A stretch of DNA of 64,000 nt from Candidatus Aminicenantota bacterium (GTDB lineage: Bacteria; Acidobacteriota; Aminicenantia; UBA2199), in NCBI GenBank assembly GCA_029938635.1, contig JAOZUQ010000001.1, positions 113,568-177,567 on the forward strand, read 5' to 3'. Each line of letters begins with the position of its first letter. Within the stretch, counting starts at the first letter, position 1. Under the pieces are notes generated by a model that worked only from the letters and a program-made list of their open reading frames with translations, made no database searches and was not told the DNA's origin. The position numbers were made by a program, and so were the translations under genes. Shown one piece after another: positions 9,766 to 19,124 of the stretch.

Positions 9766-11829
9766 ATGAAGAAATCCCTGCTACAATTACTTCTTTTGTC
9801 ACTTCTGATCTCATGTGGGAATGAGATCGAACATAAACAGGTTTTCCTTCCTGACACAATTGATGGAGTGACATGCTTCCTTTTATCTGATCATACGAAG
9901 GAGGATCATTTCACAGGGAGTTGGGAAGCTCCTTTGCTCTCAGGAAAAAAGAAAAAAAAATCCAGAAGGCCCGGCAAAAGGGCAGGTAAACTGAAATTCA
10001 TTTCTCTGAAAAAAGAAAAATACATTCTCGATACAAACTTCTTCTCTCCGGACAACCAGATATCTATTTCATTAGGCAACTCCCGGATCAAACTGGAAGG
10101 ACAAAAAAAGTTTTTAAGTGAAAAATTGATAAGAGAGGGAGAAAATTTCATCTCTTTTTTTCCAAAGAGAGGGATGAAATTAAATAATATATCCGTCTTT
10201 CCAAAAAGGATCCTGAGGACGAAAAACTATCAGGAGTTGATTAAAGATGAAAGAACGCTTTTTCTCCCAGGATCACTAAGATATTTTATCAAACCCGAAA
10301 ATAATGAATATTTAAATTTAAAACTGGATCTGCAGGGGAGAGAGAGTACAGAGCTGAAAATCCTTTTGTCGGGTGAGAATAAAAAAAAAGAATTCAGAAA
10401 AAAAATAAAAAACGGGGTTAATTTCACTATCAGGTTGTTACAGGGAGAATTTCAGGAGGTCCTGATCTCATTCCCGGGTCTTAAGAATGGATATTTAACA
10501 GTATCTGAAAGCTTTATTGTTCATAAAACAGATATCAAAAAAAAAGATGAGGACAGGATAAATAAGATCAGAGATCTGGTGAGAGGCAAGAACCTGCTCT
10601 TTATACTTCTGGATGCAACAAGAAATGACCGTACAGGATATAACGGATATACCAGAAGGGCCACTCCGAATATTGATAAATTTGCGATCAACTCTCTGGT
10701 TTTCTCAAATTGTTATTCAGAAGCTTCATACACACTGGCTTCCACCGGAACTCTTCTCACAGGTCTGCCTCCTGATTATCATGGTGTAATTTCAAGTTTT
10801 TATTCATCTCTGAACAAAAGAGTAAAAACATTGGCAGAAATGTTCCTGGCAAAAGATTATTTTACAGGTGCAATTTCTGCAAACCCCAATTTCGGAAAGG
10901 CATATAAATTTGATAAGGGATTTACAAAATTTGACGAATTGTTTTTAAATAATCCGGTTGTACAGGCAGAAGAATTTCTGGACCCGTTCAAAAAAATGCT
11001 CGACAATTCCGGAGACAATCCATTCTTTGTATATCTTCATTTACGTGAACCTCATGATCCGTTTGCAATGCCGCCTCCGTTTCTGACCAAATTCCAGAAT
11101 GAGTTTCAGACAACACCAGAAAAAATTCTTTCTATTTATATGGCTTCAGAAGGAAAATATAAGGGTAAAAAGGAGATCAGTATACTTCTCGGCAAACTTT
11201 ATGACGGAAATCTTGCTTACGGCGACATGGTGTTCGGAAAGATCCTTGACATCCTGAAGCGGAGAGGTCTCACTTCAGATACAATTGTTGTTTTTCTGTC
11301 AGATCATGGAGAGGCTATAGGAGAGCACGGAGTTTATGGCCACGGGCATGTACTCTATCAGCAAAGTATGAGGATCCCTCTTGTAATAAAGATCCCGGGA
11401 CTTAAAGGAGAGACATATAATTCACAGGTAATCACATCTGATCTTGTACGAACTTTATCAGATATTTTCAAGCTCCCCTATCTTTATAAAATGAACTCTT
11501 ACGGCAGGAATTTGCTGATTCAGGGAAAAAAGAGAAAACTTTTTGTCAGATCAATAAATGCGTACAATTATCCGGGATATATGGTCCAGCAATATCCGTA
11601 TAAACTTATAATACACTTCCCATACAACGATAAAACCATGGAGCTTTTTAACATCGAGACCGATCCGGGGGAAAATCATGAAATTAAAAACAGACCCCTG
11701 ATAAAAAAGACTTTATTGTTCTATTTGTTCAATCACCTGAGATTAGCTTCAAAAATAAAACAGGGAATTGTAAATCCGGAGCTTAGAAAAAAAGATATTG
11801 AATCTCTCGAATCACTGGGATATTTATAA
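9766..11829 (+). CDS. Sulfatase / alkaline phosphatase-superfamily hydrolase, predicted lipoprotein
   Basis: Lipobox-like 'LLLSLLISCGNE'; 'LLFILLDATRNDRTGYNG', 'HLREPHDPF', 'IVVFLSDHGEAIGEHGVYGHG'. Confidence 0.85.
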   Translation: MKKSLLQLLLLSLLISCGNEIEHKQVFLPDTIDGVTCFLLSDHTKEDHFTGSWEAPLLSGKKKKKSRRPGKRAGKLKFISLKKEKYILDTNFFSPDNQISISLGNSRIKLEGQKKFLSEKLIREGENFISFFPKRGMKLNNISVFPKRILRTKNYQELIKDERTLFLPGSLRYFIKPENNEYLNLKLDLQGRESTELKILLSGENKKKEFRKKIKNGVNFTIRLLQGEFQEVLISFPGLKNGYLTVSESFIVHKTDIKKKDEDRINKIRDLVRGKNLLFILLDATRNDRTGYNGYTRRATPNIDKFAINSLVFSNCYSEASYTLASTGTLLTGLPPDYHGVISSFYSSLNKRVKTLAEMFLAKDYFTGAISANPNFGKAYKFDKGFTKFDELFLNNPVVQAEEFLDPFKKMLDNSGDNPFFVYLHLREPHDPFAMPPPFLTKFQNEFQTTPEKILSIYMASEGKYKGKKEISILLGKLYDGNLAYGDMVFGKILDILKRRGLTSDTIVVFLSDHGEAIGEHGVYGHGHVLYQQSMRIPLVIKIPGLKGETYNSQVITSDLVRTLSDIFKLPYLYKMNSYGRNLLIQGKKRKLFVRSINAYNYPGYMVQQYPYKLIIHFPYNDKTMELFNIETDPGENHEIKNRPLIKKTLLFYLFNHLRLASKIKQGIVNPELRKKDIESLESLGYL

Positions 11830-11842
11830 AGATTGAGAATAT

Positions 11843-12640
11843 ATGAAAAAAAATTTCAGGGAATACAGAACACTCGGTAAGACCGGGCTTGAAGTCAGCA
11901 GGCTTGGTATCGCTTCCGCATACGGACTGCCCACTGTAGCGATAGAGAAAGGGTTTTATGAATACGGGATAAATTATTTCCTGTGGAGCTCCCCTAAAAA
12001 CAAAAAGATGGGGACAGCATTAAAGAACATATGTAAAAAGGATAGAGAAAAAGTGGTTACGGTCTTTCAATCCTACGATCATTCCGGCATCCTCACTCCC
12101 CGTTCTGTTGAGAAAGGGCTGAAGATACTGGGAACAGACTACACAGATGTGCTTCTCCTCGGCTGGTACAATTATCTTCCAAAAAGAGTGCTCGAAAAAG
12201 CTATGCTTCTGAAGAAAGAAGGGAAGATACGGTTCATAGCACTATCGGGACACAACCGCAAATTATTCGGGAAACTTGCATCCGATCCGGATTGCCCGAT
12301 TGATATTTTAATGTTCAGGTATAATGCAGTTCATACAGGCGCGGAGAGAGATATTTTCCCCAATATTCCGGAAAAAGATGCACCCGGTGTTACGATCTAC
12401 ACCTCAACAGCCTGGAGGAAACTTCTGAATCCAAAAAAAATGCCTTCAGGCGAATCACCTCTGACAGCTGCAGAATGTTACAAATTCGTCCTGTCTCATC
12501 CGAAAACAGATCTCTGTTTTACAGCTCCTTCTACTCAGGAACAACTCGATGAGAATATGATAGCACTTGATGATGGTCCCCTGTCTGAGGAAGAGATGAA
12601 TCGGATTCGCAGGATCGGAAAATTCATATATAAAAAATAA
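11843..12640 (+). CDS. Aldo/keto reductase-family protein (catalytic tetrad apparently absent)
   Basis: 'YRTLGKTGLEVSRLGIASAYG...YGINYFLW...' AKR N-terminal pattern; GKIRFIALSGHNR. Confidence 0.75.
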   Translation: MKKNFREYRTLGKTGLEVSRLGIASAYGLPTVAIEKGFYEYGINYFLWSSPKNKKMGTALKNICKKDREKVVTVFQSYDHSGILTPRSVEKGLKILGTDYTDVLLLGWYNYLPKRVLEKAMLLKKEGKIRFIALSGHNRKLFGKLASDPDCPIDILMFRYNAVHTGAERDIFPNIPEKDAPGVTIYTSTAWRKLLNPKKMPSGESPLTAAECYKFVLSHPKTDLCFTAPSTQEQLDENMIALDDGPLSEEEMNRIRRIGKFIYKK

Positions 12641-12654
12641 GGGAGATAAACCTG

Positions 12655-13074
12655 ATGTCAAAACTTATAAGATTTGGAGTTTCACTTAGTTCTGATCTGC
12701 TTAAACAATTTGATAAACTGATCGACCTAAAAGGATATAAGAACAGATCCGAGGCTATAAGGGACCTGATAAGGGAAGAACTTATCTCGGAAGAATGGAA
12801 AGAGGAGGGGAGGGAAACCGTCGGAGTTTTCAGCCTGGTTTATGATCACCACAGGAATGATCTATCACAGGTTATAAACAATATACAGCATGATAATCTT
12901 GACATAATCCGCTCTTCAACCCATGTTCATATTGATCATAAAAACTGCCTGGAAGTAATAATTCTCAAAGGAAAAAGCAGTGAGATCAAAAAGCTGACAG
13001 ACCGCCTTACAAGCACTAAAGGTATTAAGCATGGAAAGCTTATTATGACATCGACCGGATCAGATCTCACCTGA
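12655..13074 (+). CDS. nikR: Nickel-responsive regulator NikR
   Basis: Ribbon-helix-helix N-terminus 'LIRFGVSLSSDLLKQFDKLIDLKGYKNRSEAIRDLIREEL' plus Ni-site 'STHVHIDHKNCLEV'. Confidence 0.95.
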   Translation: MSKLIRFGVSLSSDLLKQFDKLIDLKGYKNRSEAIRDLIREELISEEWKEEGRETVGVFSLVYDHHRNDLSQVINNIQHDNLDIIRSSTHVHIDHKNCLEVIILKGKSSEIKKLTDRLTSTKGIKHGKLIMTSTGSDLT

Positions 13075-13082
13075 AATTCCTG

Positions 13083-13802
13083 TTATCTGTATATATACGG
13101 GACTTCCAGTGAATTGCTTTCCATCAGGTTTTTATCAGAAAGTATTTTCTTCGATCCCCCTATGGCTTTGATAATACTATTATTCAGAATCATAACATTG
13201 TCACAAATCTCTCCGATCATATTCAGGTCGTGACTTACTATAAGTTTCGTCCCTTTAAAATCCTGAATTAATCCGGCCAGCTCTTTTCTCCCTCCGGGAT
13301 CAAGTTCATTTGAAGGTTCATCCAGAAGAAGTATTTCCGGACTACGGGCAAATGCGGCTGCCAGACAGACTCTTTTTTTTTGACCGAGGCTCAAATGATG
13401 ACTGCTTCTCAACTCGAATCCGTCAAGCCCGGCTGAATTGAGGGACTTCTTCACGATATCATTAATTTCTTCTTCCGAGTATCCGAGCTTGTTAAGCCCG
13501 AAAGAGATGTCTTCCTCAACATGCGGCATGAAGAGTTGATCATCCGGATTTTGAAAAACAAAACTTATTTTCTTTCTGATATCATTTATATTCTTCTCTG
13601 ATTTAATTTCTCCATTGATAATTATCTCACCACTATTGTTAATAAGGCCTGACAACGCAAGCAGGAGTGTCGTTTTCCCGGCTCCATTAGGCCCGATAAT
13701 TCCCAGGGATTCACCTTCTGCAACTTTAAAGGAAATATTTTTAAAAACTTCAATTCCATCAGGATATGTATAACTTATGTTCTTCACTTCTACAATCGTC
13801 AC
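13083..13802 (-). CDS. cbiO: ECF transporter ATPase (CbiO type)
   Basis: Walker A 'GPNGAGKTTLLLALSG', signature 'LSLGQKKRV', Walker B 'ILLLDEPSNELDP'. Confidence 0.92.
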   Translation of the reverse strand: MTIVEVKNISYTYPDGIEVFKNISFKVAEGESLGIIGPNGAGKTTLLLALSGLINNSGEIIINGEIKSEKNINDIRKKISFVFQNPDDQLFMPHVEEDISFGLNKLGYSEEEINDIVKKSLNSAGLDGFELRSSHHLSLGQKKRVCLAAAFARSPEILLLDEPSNELDPGGRKELAGLIQDFKGTKLIVSHDLNMIGEICDNVMILNNSIIKAIGGSKKILSDKNLMESNSLEVPYIYR

Positions 13803-14434
13803 TGCAATCCTCCATTTCCATCATATCCTCTCATCAGCATTGCATGATATACTCTTTCAGCCCTCTCATAGCTTTTAATGAACAGGATCGCAAGTATCTG
13901 ACTGTATATTTTGAATATCCCGGACCCTCCGGTGCCACCTGACCTCAGCTTCACAGCTCTTATCATTTTTTCCATCTCTCCCGTCAACAGGAAAAAATAC
14001 CTGTACATAAATGAGAGGATCATGATCATTATCCGGGGAAAATGCCATCGGGAAAGGGTTTTCATAATATCTGAAAATCTTGTGACCGATACCAGAAGCA
14101 CCAGAGAAAAAATACTTAAAAATGACCTGACCGAAAGTATCAGCGAGTGACTCAGCCCGGATTCCATAAATATAGAGTTAAGTACTATTACCGGGATGAT
14201 CAGCGGCAGGATAACAAGTGTCCTCTTTACAACATGTTTAACCGGGACACGCGAGAAAATCAAGATGATTATCAGAAGTAGTAACAGAGGGAGTGCTGAA
14301 AATGATATATAGTCACCGGGCAATATAGTAAGAATAAGAACAAGTAAGATAACAAATAAAATTTTAACACCCGGGGATAACCTGTGGACAGGAGTGTCAA
14401 GCCCGCTGAAGTGATCCCAGAATGAGTGCCTCAT
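13799..14434 (-). CDS. cbiQ: ECF transporter transmembrane component (CbiQ type)
   Basis: Multi-TM; 'SPGVKILFVILLVLIL' and 'MIRAVKLRSGG' coupling-helix pattern; between cbiO and cbiM. Confidence 0.88.
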   Translation of the reverse strand: MRHSFWDHFSGLDTPVHRLSPGVKILFVILLVLILTILPGDYISFSALPLLLLLIIILIFSRVPVKHVVKRTLVILPLIIPVIVLNSIFMESGLSHSLILSVRSFLSIFSLVLLVSVTRFSDIMKTLSRWHFPRIMIMILSFMYRYFFLLTGEMEKMIRAVKLRSGGTGGSGIFKIYSQILAILFIKSYERAERVYHAMLMRGYDGNGGLQ

Positions 14435-15051
14435 ATTTTTTTCAACTCCAACAGGCCAGGTTTTAATTTTTTGATCATACCCAGAATCAGTACAGTTATA
14501 AAACCTTCACCAACCCCCGCAAACAAATGAGATGAAAGCATAGCTATCATCCCTGCCTTCAGCGGTATCGTTCCGGAGACTATTAATTCCACCGCACAAA
14601 TTGCAGCAGCAATAAATACTGCCGAAAATGCCGCTATAAATGCTCCTGAAATATACAACTTATTAGAAAATATCTTGAAAATATAATAACCAAGAACGGC
14701 CTGGATAACTGCAATATTCATAATATTCGCACCTGCGGTAATTATTCCTCCATGCTGAAATAGAAACGCCTGAAGCAGAACTGCTGAAGTAGTTATCAGA
14801 AATCCCGATAAAGGGCCGAGAAGTATTGATATCAAAACTGCACCTGTAAGGTGAACCGATGTCCCTCCGAAAACCGGAAAACTTAATAATTGAGCAGTGA
14901 AAACAAAAGCGGCAGACAATCCCATGAGAGGTATCCTCTCAGGTCTTATCTCTTTATCCAGTTTTTTTACCGAAATATATAAAAGAGAAGCTGATACGGC
15001 ACTCGTTGATATTAAAACAGGAAGCGAGAGGAATCCATCAGGAATGTGCAT
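14431..15051 (-). CDS. cbiM: Ni/Co ECF transporter substrate-binding component CbiM
   Basis: N-terminal 'MHIPDGFLSLPV' characteristic of CbiM/NikM. Confidence 0.95.
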   Translation of the reverse strand: MHIPDGFLSLPVLISTSAVSASLLYISVKKLDKEIRPERIPLMGLSAAFVFTAQLLSFPVFGGTSVHLTGAVLISILLGPLSGFLITTSAVLLQAFLFQHGGIITAGANIMNIAVIQAVLGYYIFKIFSNKLYISGAFIAAFSAVFIAAAICAVELIVSGTIPLKAGMIAMLSSHLFAGVGEGFITVLILGMIKKLKPGLLELKKI

Positions 15052-15502
15052 CCAAGCTCCTCTTCCGGTCTCTTCTGGCTAAAGCAAAAAAGAGAACCCC
15101 TGTCAGACCGAATATCACCATGATACCTGATAATATCTTAATTCTTCTACCCACAGGTTTTTCAATTGCCTCATCCTGAACTATAGAGGAACCATTAATA
15201 ATGACATATTTTGTCCCTCCATGTCCGGTCCCGTCATTGACAACCACCTTCCATTTCCCATCCGCATCAGGGAAGAAAAGGAAACGCCCGTTCCTGTCTG
15301 TTACTCCGACCTGGAACAGCTCATAACCATTTTCAGGTGAATATATAATCACATCTGCATGTGAAATCGGGTCACCGGAATCATATCTTGCCTCGATGCC
15401 GGTCCCGCCATTTATCAATACGATATCAACTCCATGCGAAAATAGGGATAATGGAAATAAAAGAGCGGCAAAAACAATAATTGATAAGAATAATCTATTC
15501 AT
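15038..15502 (-). CDS. NikL-like additional component of Ni ECF transporter
   Basis: Signal peptide, 'LFSHGVDIVLINGGTGIEARYDSGDPISHADVIIYSPE...VGVTDRNGRFLFFPDADGKWKVVVNDGTGH', one C-terminal TM; overlaps cbiM. Confidence 0.75.
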   Translation of the reverse strand: MNRLFLSIIVFAALLFPLSLFSHGVDIVLINGGTGIEARYDSGDPISHADVIIYSPENGYELFQVGVTDRNGRFLFFPDADGKWKVVVNDGTGHGGTKYVIINGSSIVQDEAIEKPVGRRIKILSGIMVIFGLTGVLFFALARRDRKRSLDAHS

Positions 15503-15590
15503 CTTTCCTCATACAAATCCAGTGTTACCATTTTTGTAATCGTAGCACACGAAAAACCCAAATTCAACTCCCTCAAAAAATGCAACATCC

Positions 15591-15763
15591 GGGGACGGTT
15601 CCATTTTTGTGTACAATATATTACAGGCGTAGCCATCCATCGGCTGTTGCGGCCACCTTGTATGTTAGATTATTAAATTAGTTTTACTTAATTTAATAGC
15701 TTGGGGCCGCTGATAATATCGAAAGCCAAAACTGAGTTGTCTATAAAAAAGAGAACCGTCCCC
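15591..15763. repeat. Nested palindromic (foldback) element with 11-bp terminal inverted repeats
   Basis: GGGGACGGTTC (15591-15601) / GAACCGTCCCC (15753-15763); inner GCGGCC/GGCCGC; innermost TATTAAATTA (15671-15680) / TAATTTAATA (15689-15698). Carries GGCGTAGCCATCCATC...ATAATATCGAAAGCCAAAA. Confidence 0.8.
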
Positions 15764-15824
15764 AAATTATGTAGACAATATGGTATGGAAGAGGGCATGG
15801 GTTTTGTGGTATAATTTTAAAGTT

Positions 15825-15908
15825 GCCGAAGTGGCGGAATTGGTAGACGCGCAAGTTTCAGGTATTTGTGAGAGCAATCTTGTGGGGGTTCGAGTCCCCC
15901 CTTCGGCA
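15825..15908 (+). tRNA. tRNA-Leu (anticodon CAG)
   Basis: Acceptor GCCGAAG/CTTCGGC, D-arm GCGGAATTGGTAGACGC, anticodon loop TTCAGGT (CAG at 15859-15861), long variable arm, T-arm GGGGGTTCGAGTCCCCC; no encoded CCA. Confidence 0.95.
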
Positions 15909-15930
15909 CACTTAATCAAATCCAGATCAT

Positions 15931-16548
15931 ATGAATACCAAAAAAGGAAAAATTGCTATTCTCCTCTCCGGCAGGGGTTCAAATTTTGAGGCCATTTATA
16001 AAAATTCAATCATCGGGGATTCCCCTTTTGAGATCGCTGTAGTTGTGAGTGATAAGAGAAAAGCAAAGGGATTAAAAACAGCAGATGATCTCGGGATACC
16101 AGCCTATTTTATAAGGCCCCGTGATTTTTCTTCAAAAGATGAATATGAAAAAAATCTAATTGAACTTTTCGAAAAATTCAAAATCGACCTGGTCTGCCTC
16201 GCAGGATTCATGAGGATCATTTCTCCTATTCTCATTAAAAAATATCCCAACAGAATAATCAACATCCATCCTTCACTCCTCCCTTTATTCCCGGGACTTG
16301 ATGCCCAGAAACAGGCACTCGAAGCAGGAGCTGAATTAAGCGGCTGTACAGTTCACTTCGTAGATGAAGGTGTAGATTCCGGCCCGGCCATAATGCAGGC
16401 AAGCGTGGGGATTAAAAAAAACGATTCGGAAGAGTCCCTCAGTAAAAGAATCCTCATAGAAGAACACAGGATCTATTCTGAAGTTATAAGGCTCTATTTT
16501 CGCAATAAATTGAAAATAGAAGGGAGAAGGGTTAAAATTCTCACATGA
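15931..16548 (+). CDS. purN: Phosphoribosylglycinamide formyltransferase
   Basis: 'IAILLSGRGSNFEAIYKNS', 'DLVCLAGFMRIISPILI', 'IINIHPSLLPLFPG', 'SGCTVHFVDEGVDSGPAIMQ'. Confidence 0.96.
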   Translation: MNTKKGKIAILLSGRGSNFEAIYKNSIIGDSPFEIAVVVSDKRKAKGLKTADDLGIPAYFIRPRDFSSKDEYEKNLIELFEKFKIDLVCLAGFMRIISPILIKKYPNRIINIHPSLLPLFPGLDAQKQALEAGAELSGCTVHFVDEGVDSGPAIMQASVGIKKNDSEESLSKRILIEEHRIYSEVIRLYFRNKLKIEGRRVKILT

Positions 16549-17096
16549 AAAAATTATTGATAATATTTTTTTTAATTCCACTCTTTCTAGCCCCTGCTAC
16601 AGAATTCTCACTTGAAAGGGCAAAAAGGATTGACGGATACCTGAAAAGAATATCTGCAAAAAAAACAGAAAGTGTAATCCTTAAAAATATAACATTCTCA
16701 CAAAGGGACCTTAATTCCTATCTTAATCTCATTTACACCAGAAAATATGCAAGGGAAGTAAAGTATATAAAACTGGAATTCGGCAAGAACAATTATGTAG
16801 GCGGCAATATGAAAATTGTACTTAAAGGGGAAAAATATGAGAAGATCCCATCCTTCCTTAAAGATTTTGAGATAGATTTCGAAGGAAAGGTTTTCTGCAG
16901 TAATTACAGAATGAGATATGATTTTGAAAAAGTAAGGATAAATGGAACTTCATTCTCACCTGAAATTCTTGATGAGGCTTTCGGTGCAGCTCAGACCGGT
17001 TATAAGATCAAAAAATCAATGTTCGACTGGTTCAGGCTGCTTCCGGGAATTAAAAATATAAAAACAGACCATAAGAAACTGATAATATTCTATTGA
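16545..17096 (+). CDS. Hypothetical exported protein
   Basis: N-terminal signal peptide 'MKKLLIIFFLIPLFLAPATE'; between purN and recG with overlapping junctions. Confidence 0.6.
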   Translation: MKKLLIIFFLIPLFLAPATEFSLERAKRIDGYLKRISAKKTESVILKNITFSQRDLNSYLNLIYTRKYAREVKYIKLEFGKNNYVGGNMKIVLKGEKYEKIPSFLKDFEIDFEGKVFCSNYRMRYDFEKVRINGTSFSPEILDEAFGAAQTGYKIKKSMFDWFRLLPGIKNIKTDHKKLIIFY

Positions 17097-19117
17097 TACC
17101 GTTTCTAGATTCCTCTCCCCGGATAATCAAAGGGGTAGGTGACAAATATCTCGAGATTCTTAACAGGTACAGATATAACAGTGTTTATGACCTGATCACT
17201 CATTTCCCCGAGCATTATATCGACACATCAGATACAGACAATATAATTGAAGACGGGATCGAGAAGGTCTACCTGCTAAATATTAAAAGTTCCAATCTTT
17301 ACAGAAACTACCGGAGAAGGCTTTCGATCATCAATATTTCAGGAACCATCGGAGAAGTCCCTGTGGACATGGCAATATTCAACAAACCCTATATGATGGA
17401 GCTGATCAGATCCTCTGATAAATTGAGAGTGTACGGGAAAGTTCTGGTTAAAGGAATAAAGAACAAGATCGAGAATCCGAGAATATTGAAAGATGAAGAG
17501 GGGATCATTCCGGTTTATAAAAATATCGGAAGCATTAGTGGTGGAGCCGTTAAAAATTTCATTGAAAATGTTTTTATTCAAAAAGAAATTTCAGATGATA
17601 TTCTGCCGGTCCATCTTGTAAAGGAGTACGGATTCGAGCCATTTTGGGGATCACTTGAGAAGATCCATTCTCCTGATTCTGCCGAGCACAAATTTGAAAG
17701 TATCAGGGAAAGGTTCATTTATACCGAATTTCTTTTTTTTCAACTTGAGATCGCTTATATCAGAGAAAGGTCGGGAAAGATCAAAAGGGGGAGGAAGTAT
17801 CTCATTCACGATCCGGAAAAAACAATAAGGGATCATGTCAATTTTCAACTGACCTCAGACCAGAAGAAAGCTGTTGAAAATATTATGTCCGACCTGAGCG
17901 GTAATTTTACAATGCAGAGGATCCTTCTTGGTGATGTCGGATCAGGCAAGACCATTATCTCCTTCATTTTTCTGCTATTTGCTGTACAAAACGGTTATCA
18001 GGGAGCTTTCCTTGCCCCAACCGAGATATTGATCAGCCAGCATTTCGAAAATGCTGCAGGATTCTTCAAGGGAATAAATATTGCCATTCTGACCGGAAGC
18101 ACTTCATCTTCGGAAAGAAAGAAAATAATCAGTGACCTTCAAAGTGGTAAGATCCAGTTAATATTCGGCACACACTCTTTAATAAATGACAAAATAATCT
18201 TCCATAATCTTTCAGCAATAGTTATCGACGAACAGCACCGTTTCGGTGTAGCTCAAAGAGCAGCTTTATTCTACAAAGGAGAGAAAGCCGACCTGATGGT
18301 CACAACTGCCACACCGATCCCAAGGACCCTCCTCCTTTCTCTCTACAAGGACCTTGATGTCAGTGAGATAAGATCCATGCCTGAGGGGAGACTCCCGATC
18401 GAAACTCTTATCCTGAAGCAGGAAATCCGCGAACAATTCTATTCAGAAATAAAAAGAAGGGCAGAAGGGGGAGAAAAAGTTTTCATAGTCCTTCCCCTGA
18501 TCTCCGAATCCACCCGATTCAAAAATCTCAGATCTCTGGAAAGAGAAGCCCCTTTCTTTAAAAAAATATTCAAAGGGGTCACTTTTGGTGTGATTTCGGG
18601 AAAGGTTGACACGGAGGAGAGGAGTTCAGTGTTTCGTAAATTTTCTGATGGGGACATAAGAATACTTATATCAACGACTGTTATAGAAGTGGGAATTGAC
18701 ATCCGTGATGCAACAATAATGGTTATTGAAGATGCAGACAAGTTCGGCCTCAGCCAGCTGCATCAATTAAGAGGACGGGTTGGACGTGGGGACAAAAAGT
18801 CATTCTGTTATCTCTTCCCCTCATCCAGGATAACAAGTACCGGCAGTGAAAGGCTCAGGATCATAAAGGAGACCTCTAACGGATTTGAGATAGCGGAGAA
18901 AGACCTTGGCATGAGGGGGGGCGGAAATATAGCAGGGACAGAACAATCCGGATATCTCGATTTCCGGATCTCAGATATCAGAGAATATCCGGAACTCTAT
19001 TTCAGAGCAAGCAGAGACGCGGCAGCTCTTATAAAAAACAAAACACTTCATAATATCCATATAACAAAAAAACTTGAACTGATCGAAAAGAGGTTGAAAA
19101 AAATTAGTTTCAGTTAA
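17093..19117 (+). CDS. recG: ATP-dependent DNA helicase RecG (TTG start)
   Basis: 'LLGDVGSGKTIISFIFLLFAVQNGYQGAFLAPTEILI', 'VIDEQHRFGVAQRAAL', 'TATPIPRTLLLSLYKDLDVSEI', 'QLHQLRGRVGRG'. TTG start overlaps the upstream TGA. Confidence 0.97.
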   Translation: MIPFLDSSPRIIKGVGDKYLEILNRYRYNSVYDLITHFPEHYIDTSDTDNIIEDGIEKVYLLNIKSSNLYRNYRRRLSIINISGTIGEVPVDMAIFNKPYMMELIRSSDKLRVYGKVLVKGIKNKIENPRILKDEEGIIPVYKNIGSISGGAVKNFIENVFIQKEISDDILPVHLVKEYGFEPFWGSLEKIHSPDSAEHKFESIRERFIYTEFLFFQLEIAYIRERSGKIKRGRKYLIHDPEKTIRDHVNFQLTSDQKKAVENIMSDLSGNFTMQRILLGDVGSGKTIISFIFLLFAVQNGYQGAFLAPTEILISQHFENAAGFFKGINIAILTGSTSSSERKKIISDLQSGKIQLIFGTHSLINDKIIFHNLSAIVIDEQHRFGVAQRAALFYKGEKADLMVTTATPIPRTLLLSLYKDLDVSEIRSMPEGRLPIETLILKQEIREQFYSEIKRRAEGGEKVFIVLPLISESTRFKNLRSLEREAPFFKKIFKGVTFGVISGKVDTEERSSVFRKFSDGDIRILISTTVIEVGIDIRDATIMVIEDADKFGLSQLHQLRGRVGRGDKKSFCYLFPSSRITSTGSERLRIIKETSNGFEIAEKDLGMRGGGNIAGTEQSGYLDFRISDIREYPELYFRASRDAAALIKNKTLHNIHITKKLELIEKRLKKISFS

Positions 19118-19124
19118 AACAGGG

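Noticed and set aside
15503-15560. NikR box upstream of the Ni transporter operon
   Set aside because: A lone TCATAC and a weak GTGTTAC/GTAA...CACAC dyad were seen, but no GTATGA-N16-TCATAC or clear symmetric operator.
15780-15989. 69-aa ORF over the tRNA-Leu region
   Set aside because: Overlaps the whole tRNA gene and the purN start; translation is of tRNA sequence (VAELVDAQVSG...).
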